DNA from: DATFJZ01 sp034660495
GTDB lineage: Bacteria; Desulfobacterota; Desulfobacteria; Desulfobacterales; Desulfobacteraceae
Assembly (NCBI GenBank): GCA_034660495.1
Contig: JAYEJJ010000221.1
Span: forward strand, 14,147-78,146
Reading direction: 5' to 3'
DNA: 64,000 bases
The notes under the pieces were generated by a model, which was given only the letters and a program-made list of their open reading frames with translations, ran no database searches and had not been told where the DNA came from. Shown in pieces: positions 26,514-36,000 of this stretch (position 1 is its first letter; every line of letters starts with the position of its first letter). The position numbers were made by a program, and so were the translations under genes.

Positions 26514-28487
26514 ATGTCTGATACGACTACAGATGACGATCTTGTCTCCCAGGATGATATTGACAATCGTCTGGATTCCGGTCAAAATACGGGTTCTGAC
26601 GGGGCAGGCAAAGAAGAAGAGTTTGGAGAGCTTTCTCAGGATGATATAGACAGCCTTTTAAACGGCTCGTCCATGGGCAGCGGATCTTCAGATGATGATT
26701 CTGGTGACATGGATGACGATGATTTTGAGCTGGTTTCCCAGGATGACATAGACAGCCTTCTGGAGGAATCCTCATCCAGAGATCTGGAAGATTCATCTGA
26801 TGGGCCTGACCTCATTGATTCAGAATCCATGGAAGACACTGAAGAAGATCTGATTTCCCAGGATGACATAGACAGTCTGCTGGAGGATTCATCTGCCGTT
26901 GATCTGGAGGTGTCGTCTGCCGATTCTGATCTCAGTGATCAGGAAAGCATGGAAGATACTGAAGAAGAACTGGTTTCCCAGGATGACATAGACAGCCTGC
27001 TGGAGGGTTCGTCTGATGTTGATCTGGAATCGTCATCTGCCGATCCTGATCTCAGTGAACAGGAAAGCATGGAAGACACTGAAGAAGAACTGGTTTCCCA
27101 GGATGACATAGACAGCCTGCTGGAGGGTTCGTCTGATGTTGATCTGGAATCGTCATCTGCCGATTCTGATCTCAGTGAACAGGAAAGCATGGAAGACACT
27201 GAAGAAGAGCGGGTTTCCCAGGATGACATAGACAGCCTGCTGGAGGATTCATCTGCTGATGATCTGGAAGTGTCATCACACGGCCCTGACCTCAGTGGTA
27301 CGGAAAAGGGGAGCAGGGGACCTGAATCCGGCAATGAGGATGTGATTGACGAATCCCAGGGAATTGACATTCAGGATTGTCTGATTACCCAGGAAGTGCT
27401 GGATCAGTTGATAAAGGAAGATGAAGAAGCTGAAAACCAGGCGGATGATGAAATAGAACCATCCCTGGAGACAGAAGCGGTTCCGGAACAGGATCAGCAG
27501 CCGGATTTAAAAGAAGAACCCGATGCACAGGTTGATTCAGAAGAAGAGCCGGATTTACAGCCTGTTTCAGGCGCAGAGACGGACGCTGAAGCAGATTCGG
27601 TTCCACTGGAAAATCAGGGGGAAGATGTCAGCCAGAATGATATTGATGCACTGCTGGATGATCCCGATGATGACATGACTGATGATGAGGAAAGCGGAAA
27701 ATCACTGATTTCTCATAAGGATATAGACTCTCTGCTGGGAAGCACTGAGGAGGATGATGAAGATTTTCTCGGCGATGTTGATTCAGATGGTTCCTTTGGT
27801 GACACTTCACTGGGGCTTGATGATGACGATCAGGAAATTGAACCTGATGACGCAGGTGAAGAGTTTTATCCCTACGATGAAGCAGAAAAAAGTGATCAGG
27901 TTGTATTGGAGGCTGGAGAGGACACTCAGGTCGAGAAAGACACAGACGTCGGGAAAGAAAAAGAAAAACGTACTGGAGAAAAAAAATTCTCGTTAAAAAA
28001 AGTATTGGTTTTTGCGTCCATATGCATTGTTTTATCTGTTTCAGGTGCGTCTTATTATATTTTAAACGCCATGAAAGATAAAAGCGAGTCTGAAAATCAG
28101 GTTGTTTTGGAAGAACCGGTACAGTCAGACGGGCCTGAGGTGGAAACCGTGGAGATTGATCTTCGGAAAACTGCAAATCTGCCTGATTCCGGCACTGTGG
28201 ACCTGAATGGGTTTTTTGTGCTTTCTCCAACTGAAGAGAGCGGGTTTGTCTATGTTTCCGCCGACCTTTCAATAGATTATTCCCGTGGCAGAGCCCTTTC
28301 CGAGATAAATAAACATATGGCCCTTTACAGGGATATAATTTATGATGCCATCAGTCATGCCATTGCCAGGGATACCAATGCAGTGTCTGAAAAAGAGCTG
28401 CTTTCTGCAGTAAAAAAAGCGCTGAACAGCGCGCTTCCTGACAACTATATCGAAAAGGTCAGTTTTACACGGTTTAAAACTGGATAG
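26514..28487 (+). CDS. Acidic membrane protein with about ten FliM-type CheY-docking motifs and a FliL-like C-terminus
   Basis: 657 residues; not a family I recognise as a whole. The cytoplasmic part (1-490) is extremely acidic and carries the motif (L/V/I)SQDDIDSLL at residues about 10, 40, 73, 113, 153, 193 and 233, a degenerate copy (ITQEVLDQLI) at 290, and SQNDIDALL at 373 and SHKDIDSLL at 400. This is the FliM N-terminal CheY-binding signature; FliM in this window has LSQDEVDSLL. One transmembrane helix (VLVFASICIVLSVSGASYYI, about 497-517) follows a basic stretch. The last about 110 residues resemble FliL (NGFFVLSPTEESGFVYVSAD; KVSFTRFKTG at the end). Inferred role: membrane-anchored multivalent binding of phosphorylated CheY, or recruitment of the switch. 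Starts 26 bases after fliA. Confidence 0.8.
   Translation: MSDTTTDDDLVSQDDIDNRLDSGQNTGSDGAGKEEEFGELSQDDIDSLLNGSSMGSGSSDDDSGDMDDDDFELVSQDDIDSLLEESSSRDLEDSSDGPDLIDSESMEDTEEDLISQDDIDSLLEDSSAVDLEVSSADSDLSDQESMEDTEEELVSQDDIDSLLEGSSDVDLESSSADPDLSEQESMEDTEEELVSQDDIDSLLEGSSDVDLESSSADSDLSEQESMEDTEEERVSQDDIDSLLEDSSADDLEVSSHGPDLSGTEKGSRGPESGNEDVIDESQGIDIQDCLITQEVLDQLIKEDEEAENQADDEIEPSLETEAVPEQDQQPDLKEEPDAQVDSEEEPDLQPVSGAETDAEADSVPLENQGEDVSQNDIDALLDDPDDDMTDDEESGKSLISHKDIDSLLGSTEEDDEDFLGDVDSDGSFGDTSLGLDDDDQEIEPDDAGEEFYPYDEAEKSDQVVLEAGEDTQVEKDTDVGKEKEKRTGEKKFSLKKVLVFASICIVLSVSGASYYILNAMKDKSESENQVVLEEPVQSDGPEVETVEIDLRKTANLPDSGTVDLNGFFVLSPTEESGFVYVSADLSIDYSRGRALSEINKHMALYRDIIYDAISHAIARDTNAVSEKELLSAVKKALNSALPDNYIEKVSFTRFKTG
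26730..27329 (+). repeat. 120-bp in-frame tandem repeat (40-residue units)
   Basis: Five units with exact 40-residue period (motifs at residues 73, 113, 153, 193, 233). Each unit holds one SQDDIDSLLE motif, a Ser/Asp-rich spacer and ESMEDTEE. Units 3 and 4 are nearly identical in DNA, which points to recent expansion. Confidence 0.9.
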
Positions 28488-28501
28488 GAGGTGGTGTTTG
28501 C

Positions 28502-28822
28502 ATGACAACCATACCCGGACACAATATAGTCATTCAGCAGTCAGGGGCATTGCATGAGGCCATACACCATGTAAAACCCAATGCACCCCTGCCTGAACAG
28601 CTGGCATACCATCAGGCAGCACGGGAGGCCCTTGAAAAAAGCAGTGTACAGGAAACTGAAAAGCCGGAAAAAGCAAAGCAGAAAAAGGAAAAAGCCATAG
28701 AGGAAAGAGAAGCACGCAGGGAAAGGGAACGGCAGAAAAGAAATGCTGAGAAAAAGAAAAAAAAATCAGAAAAGGATAAAACAGCCGATTTTCCAGGGAG
28801 TCTGCTTAATACCACTGTATGA
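28502..28822 (+). CDS. Small Lys/Arg/Glu-rich helical protein, unknown function
   Basis: 106 residues. Residues 1-45 are ordinary (NIVIQQSGALHEAIHHVKPN); residues 50-95 are a highly charged helix (EEREARRERERQKRNAEKKK). No known domain recognised. A good ribosome site (GGAGGTGG) precedes ATG 28502, and the stop overlaps the next gene by 4 bases, so it is a real operon member. Confidence 0.7.
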   Translation: MTTIPGHNIVIQQSGALHEAIHHVKPNAPLPEQLAYHQAAREALEKSSVQETEKPEKAKQKKEKAIEEREARRERERQKRNAEKKKKKSEKDKTADFPGSLLNTTV

Positions 28823-29460
28823 TTGAATTGTTTTCCATTGAATTCTGGATCTGTATACAGCTGTTTGTCGATCTTGTTTTTGCCGCTCTTTTGTTTATAT
28901 TTGTAAAAAGGGTGGGTAAAGCGTTGAAAAACAGACCAGAAGCCGAGGACTTAAGTTTCGGGTCTGATCCAGGGTCAAAACTTAGGTCTAAGCTGGACAG
29001 CTATCCTGCAGAAAAAGCGGCAGAGGAGATTATTGGCCTGCTGGAGCCCCTTGTTGCTGAAGCAGAACGTGCGGCGAAAATCTTTGACGGTCAGATAAAG
29101 GAAAAGAAGAAATTGATAAACGGGGTCAATGATGCCCTGGATTCAAGAATTATAAGTATCAATCTTCTTCTTTCACGGGCTGAGGCCCTTTACAGATCCC
29201 AGAAGGAATCCAGTCCACTTGAAGCATGCCAGCGGCCAAACGATTTTTCAAATGCTCCTTTTAATCCCTCTTCCAGCAGCCGCCCTTCAGACCTGGGTAA
29301 AAAAGGGGATGTATTTGACCAGCAGAAGCGTATTATTGATTTATACACCCAGGGGTTCGGCATTGAGGCCATAGCCTCAAAGCTGTCCATGCCCAAGGGG
29401 GAAGTTCAGCTGGTGGTCAGTCTTAAACAGAAATTTGTCAATATGGAAAATCAAAAGTGA
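28819..29460 (+). CDS. DUF2802-like membrane protein with C-terminal helix-turn-helix
   Basis: 213 residues. N-terminal transmembrane helix (CIQLFVDLVFAALLFIFVK, about 12-30), a coiled-coil middle (about 60-120), and a C-terminal helix-turn-helix-like module (IIDLYTQGFGIEAIASKLSM then PKGEVQLVVSLKQK). That C-terminal module matches DUF2802-type proteins encoded next to fliK-like and flagellar genes. Function unknown. Overlaps both neighbours by 4 bases. Confidence 0.7.
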   Translation: MIELFSIEFWICIQLFVDLVFAALLFIFVKRVGKALKNRPEAEDLSFGSDPGSKLRSKLDSYPAEKAAEEIIGLLEPLVAEAERAAKIFDGQIKEKKKLINGVNDALDSRIISINLLLSRAEALYRSQKESSPLEACQRPNDFSNAPFNPSSSSRPSDLGKKGDVFDQQKRIIDLYTQGFGIEAIASKLSMPKGEVQLVVSLKQKFVNMENQK

Positions 29461-30686
29461 TCAAGGGCATTGATATTTTATCTTCTGACGTGAAGCTCAG
29501 ACCTGAAGCCAATGAAAAATCAGTGCTTTCTTTTTTAAAAAAAAACGATATTGTAGAGGCCAGGGTGCTGAAACTCATCCCCCCGTCAAAGGCTGAACTT
29601 CTCATTGCAGGGAAAAAAGTAGTGGCAGACACCAGTGTTTTTCTAAAACAGGGGGACACCATTCAGCTGAAGTTTACACCTGAAAAAAACCTTCAGATTT
29701 TAAAGCTTGTCTCTCCTTCAAACAGGGACGTCCCATCTGCTGCTGCCCTGCTTGGCGCTTTAACAAAGGCCGGTCCCTTTTCCCATTTACAGAATCTGTT
29801 TGGTGGGCTCACAGATGTGACAAAAACGTCCATCCAGGAAAATTTGCAGTCTATCCCTTTTTTTTCAGAAATGAAAGCAGATCCATCCCTTATGGGGGAA
29901 AGAGCCGGACAGACGGGAAAGATGCTGCAGCAGCTTGGGGAGAAACTCCTTGAACTGGCCTTAAAATCTGAACATGCAGACAAGGGTTTTCTGCCCCGGG
30001 TTCTAAATCAAAGCGGTCTGCTTCACGAAAGAAATCTGTCCCGCCTTTTATTTAACCCGCCCTCTGTTTTGGGGAAGGAATCCTTAGCTGCGGGGAAAGA
30101 TGTTCCTGTTTCCGGGAAAGAACTGCCTGAAAAATTTTCTAATCTGGATCTCAAAGCCTTTGTTTTAAAATCCCTGGCAGGAGATACGGGAAAAGATCCA
30201 GTCCTGATCCGGTCTTTAAAGGGGTTTGCTGAAACCATTGAAAAATTTCAGGTTTTAAATCATCACACCTCAGATACCAATAGATATTTGATTCCCTTTC
30301 CTGTTTTTGCCGATGATTTACTGGGGTCAGGACAGCTTTTCCTGGATCTGGGCAAAGCCGCCAGGGAAAGAGACAAAAAGGAAAGCCGTCTGATAAAACT
30401 CTCCATTCTTTTGAATATGTCTTTTCTGGGTGCCGTCAGGGTGGACGGGTCTGTTCTGAACAAGGAGATTTCAGGGGTTTTCAAGGTCTCCAGTGAGGAC
30501 ATGGTTAAATTTGTAAAATCACATATTTCAAATCTTAAAAAAGCCCTTTTAAAACAGGGGTTTACCCTGACCAGCATGGAATGCAGAATGGCCGCTTCGG
30601 TAGAGCTTGAAGAAAATGCGCTTTTTAACATGGTTTTAAAAGAGGATCAGGACAGGGCAGACCAGGGTGTGGATATAATTATATGA
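29457..30686 (+). CDS. FliK C-terminal-domain-like protein
   Basis: 409 residues. The N-terminal 90 residues look like a small beta domain (VEARVLKLIPPSKAELLIAG). The C-terminal part (about 320-395) follows the Flg_hook pattern: LGAVRVDG, a beta segment, then FVKSHISNLKKALLKQGFTL. This suggests a second, divergent hook-length-control-type protein beside fliK at 8927. GTG start overlapping the previous stop. Assignment rests on pattern only. Confidence 0.6.
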   Translation: MIKGIDILSSDVKLRPEANEKSVLSFLKKNDIVEARVLKLIPPSKAELLIAGKKVVADTSVFLKQGDTIQLKFTPEKNLQILKLVSPSNRDVPSAAALLGALTKAGPFSHLQNLFGGLTDVTKTSIQENLQSIPFFSEMKADPSLMGERAGQTGKMLQQLGEKLLELALKSEHADKGFLPRVLNQSGLLHERNLSRLLFNPPSVLGKESLAAGKDVPVSGKELPEKFSNLDLKAFVLKSLAGDTGKDPVLIRSLKGFAETIEKFQVLNHHTSDTNRYLIPFPVFADDLLGSGQLFLDLGKAARERDKKESRLIKLSILLNMSFLGAVRVDGSVLNKEISGVFKVSSEDMVKFVKSHISNLKKALLKQGFTLTSMECRMAASVELEENALFNMVLKEDQDRADQGVDIII

Positions 30687-31213
30687 AAACCAGGGGGATT
30701 CAAATCGGGATTGGTTCTTTTGCTCTGTGCACAGGTGCTTTGATTTATCTTGTGGACCGGCCTCCAGAATCCACCTATTTTGTGGATCAGTTTTTTTACA
30801 AATTTACTTTATATGGAATTATTCCAAATATTTTTGGAAGTGCCCATAAAAATCTGGCATCTTTTCTGCACGTGTTTTCCTTTGTAATGATATCAGCAGG
30901 TATTTCAGCGGATTCAAAAACCGGATATTTAATGACAGCCCTGGGCTGGGCCGCGGTTAATACGGCTTTTGAAGTCGGTCAATATTTTGACACGGCTGCT
31001 GCCGCCATGGTTCCGGCATGGTTTGAAAATTATCCCCTGCTTGACGCAGTGGACAAATATTTTACAGCGGGCTGTTTTGATATCTTTGATATTGCAGCTG
31101 TTTTTGCAGGCGCAGCAGCTGGTTTTTTTGTACTGGTTGGTATAGACCTTTATCTTGTAAGATCAGGGGGAGAGCTCAAACTATTTGGAGAAAAAAGGAT
31201 TTTAAATGAATAA
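30683..31213 (+). CDS. VanZ-like integral membrane protein
   Basis: 176 residues with about four transmembrane helices. The spacing of conserved residues (HVFSFVMISAG in helix 2, FEVGQYFD, then FDIFDIAAVFAGAAAGF) fits VanZ-like proteins. It overlaps the preceding gene by 4 and the following Ig-like gene by 8 bases, implying joint translation with a surface protein. No specific function can be given. Confidence 0.6.
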   Translation: MKTRGIQIGIGSFALCTGALIYLVDRPPESTYFVDQFFYKFTLYGIIPNIFGSAHKNLASFLHVFSFVMISAGISADSKTGYLMTALGWAAVNTAFEVGQYFDTAAAAMVPAWFENYPLLDAVDKYFTAGCFDIFDIAAVFAGAAAGFFVLVGIDLYLVRSGGELKLFGEKRILNE

Positions 31214-32861
31214 GATAAGTGCGTTAAAAATCATGCGGGGGGCAGCTGGATGTTTTGCGGCTGTTCTGGGGATGGCAGCCATTATTGCAACCAGTGGAGA
31301 CAGCGGCGGCGGGTCTGGCGATGCAGCACCGCCTGCAACCGGCGTGGTAATTGATATGCCGGCTGACGGCAGTGCCTATGTTCACGGCTGCACTGTCAGT
31401 TTTATCAGTAAATTATCGGATCCGGCCGATGGTGAGACCTATACGTATTCCTGGATTTCAGACCAGGACGGGGAGCTTGGTACGACCACCAATGTCACCT
31501 CCAATGCCCTTTCTTCAGGTCCCCATGAAATTATTCTGACGGTAACAGACGCGGCCGGTAATACCGTGGGCTCTGATTCGGTTAACATTACCATTGGCGA
31601 AGCAGATACCTCTTCTGATGCCGCATCAAATACCCCGCCCAATGCAGACATTACCTCACCTTCAACCCTTTTGTCCTTTAATACAGGGGAAACCATTACC
31701 TTTGAAGGAACAGGAACAGATGCTGAAGACGGCACCCTGACCGGAGATGCCCTTGTGTGGAGTTCAGACCGGGACGGCGGCCTTGGTACAGGCGCTTCCC
31801 TTTCCAATGCCAGCCTAAGTGAAGGCGAGCACACCATTACCCTGACGGCTTCAGACACCAGCGGCAGTTCAGCCATGGCGTTTATCATTATCACGGTGGG
31901 GTCTTCGGCCAATGCACCGGCGGTTATCATTTCAAGTCCTGCAGAAAGTCCTTCAGGCACCTATGAGGCCAAAGCCGGGGATACCATCAATTTTATCGGC
32001 AGTGCATCAGACTTTGACGGATCTCCCATTGCAGATGAAAATCTTGAATGGATTTCTTCAAGGGATGGAAAAATTGGGACCGGCAGTGTATTGTCCCTTG
32101 ACACCAGCAATATCCCTTTGAAAAATGCGCCCTTGAAAGAGGGTGACCATACCATTTATCTCAGAGCCTCTGGCAGCGCAGGGACAGGTCAGGCATCCAT
32201 CGTAATTACCCTTGTGAATACAGGCCCTGCTGCAGACATATCCAATCCACCCAAAACCTGTCCAGATACCAATGCCCTGTGCCAGACCTTTGCCCCGGGG
32301 GAATGGATTGATTTTCATGGAACTGCTTTGGACAGTGAAGACGGAGATCTTTCCGGAGACAGCCTTGAATGGAGATCCCATATTGACGGGCTTCTGGGAA
32401 CAGGCGAGCGCCTCAGCATTAATACAGACAATGTCCAGGCCCTGAACAATTCCCCCATGACCCATGGGGAGCATATCATCACCTTGATGGCAAAGGACAG
32501 CTGGGGCTCAACTGGAACAGATTCGATTATCATTAATATCGGGGAAAACACTCCGCCTGTACCTTCCATTACCTATCCTGAAGGGGATTATACCAGTCCG
32601 GCATCCACCGGGTATGTTATTTTTTTCGGAAAGGCCGAAGACGCGGAAGAGGGGTCCCTGACCAGTGATACCCTGGAATGGTTTCGCTCGGATCAGGCCA
32701 ATACAATCACACCCGGGGAAGCACCCGGATCAGGGGTGCTGACCTCCTCTGTAAGTCTTGATATTTCATCGTTTGAAGCAGGCATCCATACCATTTCCCT
32801 TGTGGCCACGGACAGCAATGGGGAAAAAGGGGTTGTCACACGCAGTATAACCGTTCCATAG
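31206..32861 (+). CDS. Secreted Ig/PKD-like repeat protein, five domains
   Basis: 551 residues. N-terminal hydrophobic segment (GCFAAVLGMAAIIAT, about 15-29) followed by a Ser/Gly-rich linker; no lipobox cysteine at the expected place. Five roughly 100-residue beta domains follow, each opening with a xxIxxPxxG strand and closing with a pattern such as GEHTITLTASDTSG or GPHEIILTVTDAAG. Likely exported and cell-surface or filament associated. Its position at the end of the fliA-led operon suggests it is produced with late flagellar genes. Confidence 0.75.
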   Translation: MNKISALKIMRGAAGCFAAVLGMAAIIATSGDSGGGSGDAAPPATGVVIDMPADGSAYVHGCTVSFISKLSDPADGETYTYSWISDQDGELGTTTNVTSNALSSGPHEIILTVTDAAGNTVGSDSVNITIGEADTSSDAASNTPPNADITSPSTLLSFNTGETITFEGTGTDAEDGTLTGDALVWSSDRDGGLGTGASLSNASLSEGEHTITLTASDTSGSSAMAFIIITVGSSANAPAVIISSPAESPSGTYEAKAGDTINFIGSASDFDGSPIADENLEWISSRDGKIGTGSVLSLDTSNIPLKNAPLKEGDHTIYLRASGSAGTGQASIVITLVNTGPAADISNPPKTCPDTNALCQTFAPGEWIDFHGTALDSEDGDLSGDSLEWRSHIDGLLGTGERLSINTDNVQALNNSPMTHGEHIITLMAKDSWGSTGTDSIIINIGENTPPVPSITYPEGDYTSPASTGYVIFFGKAEDAEEGSLTSDTLEWFRSDQANTITPGEAPGSGVLTSSVSLDISSFEAGIHTISLVATDSNGEKGVVTRSITVP

Positions 32862-32876
32862 AGAAGACATATCACT

Positions 32877-33074
32877 GCCCCCAGCGGTTGCCTGTCAGGA
32901 AAAAAGTCTGATCTCCTTTGGTTCTCAATGTTCCTGACAGCCAACCGCTGGGGGCTCTTATAGGTCTTCGCATATGGATTGAGTCCTTCCTCTTATAGTT
33001 AGAAGGTAAGATTGGTATCAGTTCACTTGCGAACATCTATAATCGGCTTTTCCATAAAAATTTGATAATCGAGT
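32877..33074. repeat. Inverted repeat and interrupted TIR element, copy d
   Basis: 24-bp arms 32877-32900 and 32932-32955 pair with one mismatch (left arm begins GCCCCCAGCGGTTGCC). The right arm is also the start of a 77-bp-element copy whose other end, TTGATAATCGAGT, appears at 33061-33073 after about 90 bp of unrelated sequence. It lies just after the stop of the Ig-like gene and could stop transcription, though no U-run follows. Confidence 0.6.
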
Positions 33075-33082
33075 AAAAGGAA

Positions 33083-36000
33083 ATGAATATGCCAGAACAT
33101 CTCATGACGTTTTTAAAAAAAAGAACAGCCTGCTTTGCCTGCTTTTTTGTTTTTTTTATAATGACTTCTGTGCCAGCCTTTGGTACTGAACCTGTGGTTA
33201 CCATAACCTCTCCGGATGATGGCTCTGACGCTTTTTACGGAAACCGTGTGGATTTTGTGGGCAGTGCTGTTGATGATACAGACGGGGATTCCATTGCCTC
33301 TTACAGCTGGACATCTGACCTTGACGGTGCGCTTTCCACAGATCCGACCTTTCATTCAAACAATTTAAGTGTGGGCGAGCATTCGATTAAGCTCTTTGCA
33401 ACAGATTCAGGATCTGAAACCGGGTTTGCCCAAATTTCCTTAATCATTAAGAACAATAATCCCACGGCTAGAATAATTTCTCCCTATGGAGGACGAATCT
33501 TTGACTATGGCCAAAACATCCCTTTCACAGGAAAAGGAACTGATATAAAGGACGGAATACTCTTCGGTAACAGTATGTCATGGTCTTCAGATATTGACGG
33601 TGTGATCGGTACCGGGCAGAATTTCGGCACCACTAACCTTTCCAGTGGCTCACACACCATTACCCTGACAGTCACAGATTCCAACGGCGGCACAGGCACT
33701 GCCACAGTGGTTATACAAGTTAGAAATACCGTTCCGGAAACCGAAATAAGTGCTCCAGCAGACGGTTCAAATTTTGCCTTTGGTGAACTGATTACGTTTC
33801 AGGGAAAAGCGGTTGATCCTGAACAAGGAAATTTGATCGGGGATGCCCTTGTCTGGACCTCCAGCCAGGGAGATCCAATGGGAACCGGAGAAAATCCTGG
33901 CATTGATACCCTGTCCAGTGGCAGCCATGTCATCACCCTGACAGCCACGGACAGCGGCGGCAACAGCTCTTCAGATGATATCACCATATCCATCGGCAAT
34001 GCCCCGCCCCATGCAGAAATCACAGCCCCTGAAGACGGAAGTTCCTTTGGATACAAGGAATTCATTACCTTTAAAGGAATTGGATCAGATACGGAAGACG
34101 GTGATCTTGCTGGAAGTGCTCTGGTGTGGACCCGTTCAGCAGCAGCAGGAGAAGATGTTGAAATAGGAACTGGAAAAACACTTTCAGTTAATAATTTTCC
34201 CAGCGGTACCCATACCATTGTCCTGACAGTTACGGATACAGAGGGTCTGTACGCAGAAGACAGCATTGCCCTTATAGTGGGGAATGCCCTTCCATCAGCC
34301 GAGATAATCGCTCCCCTTAATGACAGCGCCCATGTGTTTGGTACGGCCATTCAATTTGAAGGAAGTGCCGTTGATCCTGAGGATGGATCTCTGACAGACA
34401 GCAGCCTGTCCTGGTCATCCTCAAAGGACGGAGTGATCGGATCAGGGGCCAGTGTGTCCCGAAGCGACCTGTCTGTGGGCAGCCATGTCATCACCTTGGC
34501 AGCCAAGGACAGCGAAGGCAAAGCAGCGGAAGCATCCATCAATATCACAGTGGGAGATCAGGCACCCGATAGTATTTCCATTGACACGCCCATGGACGGG
34601 GCAAGTTTTTATCTCGGTGAATTTATCGAATTTAAAGGAATTGCTTCAGACAAGGAGGACGGGTCCTTAAAAGGAGCTTCCCTGGTCTGGACGTCGGATT
34701 TTGAAAAAACATCATTGAATCCAGCAGGCACCATAGGGGAAGGAAATTCCTTTTCAGTAAGCAATCTGAAAAAAGGAGAACACCTGATAACCCTGACGGC
34801 AACAGACAGCAGTGGTGCGTCTGTTTCCACCTTTATTGTGATAGAGGTACTCAATCAGCTTCCAGTTCCCCGGATCACAGCGCCTTTAAACAACGCGTCC
34901 TTTGTTCAGGGGGAGGAAGTCAAATTTTCGGCCAGTGTCACCGATGCCGAGGATGTGCAGCTTACCGGCAGCGCCCTTGTCTGGAAGTCAGATATAGATG
35001 ATGTGATCGGTACGGGTGTGACCCCGTCAGCTGTTCTTTCATCTGGAAAACACACCATCACCCTTATGGCCATTGATGCACAGGGTGACAGTGCAGAAGA
35101 CAGCATTTCCCTGACCGTTGAAGCCGGACAGGAAAATGACCCATTAGCCCTTGAAAAAGACAATGTGTCAGTTAATTTCATGTCTCTGTGTCTGGATGCC
35201 ACTGAAACCATAAGTATCACCGGCGGATTCCTGCCCTTAAGAGCCAATATAAAGCAGTATTCTCCAAAAATTGTTGAATCTGAGATCACCCATCGCATAT
35301 TGAAAATCAAACCTTTGGAAACCGGGACCACAACACTTGAGGTCCGGGATCACAATGAGCATGTCATTTCTTTGACGGTTGAGGTGCTGCCCGAATCAGG
35401 CGAATTTTCCACTGCCAGCGCAGGACCGGATCAAAATGTGATGGAATTTGAAACCGTGACCCTTGACGGGTCTTTTTCAGTGCCGGGCAATTCCGGGATC
35501 ACATCCTGGAACTGGCAGCAGATCAGCGGCAGCGTAAATGTGGTTCTGTCAGATCCTTCTGCTGAAATAACGACCTTTGTGGCCCCTTGTGCGGATTTTG
35601 TCTCATCATTGACCTTTCAGCTGACCATAACAGACAATAAGGGAAATAAAAGTACAGACGAAATAACAGTGAGTGTTGGGGACAACGGCATAGAACAATT
35701 TCCAGATCTGGCGGCCACCTTTAAAAGTGCCGATGGGTCCCATAATCTGGGCATGAACATAGTTGGACAAGGGGATCTGGTTCTGCTCAAGGGCCGGTAT
35801 TCGGAGTTTATTTCAGAACAGTACAACAGGCCGGGCAATATGATTTACGGGCTGATACAGTGCAGAATCAAGGTGCCCTCTCCAGGGGACAGGGCTGATT
35901 TTATTATTTATCTGCCTCAGGGCCTGGCCCAGGACTACAGCTGCTACAAGTACAATGATGCAAAGGGGTGGTATGGGGTCACAGAAAACATCATGTTTGA

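Noticed and set aside
26730..27329. CRISPR-like or satellite repeat
   Set aside because: The repeats keep the reading frame and code for a conserved motif.
32877..32955. Rho-independent terminator after the first Ig-like gene
   Set aside because: The stem is strong but no U-run follows and both arms belong to a dispersed repeat; kept only as a repeat.
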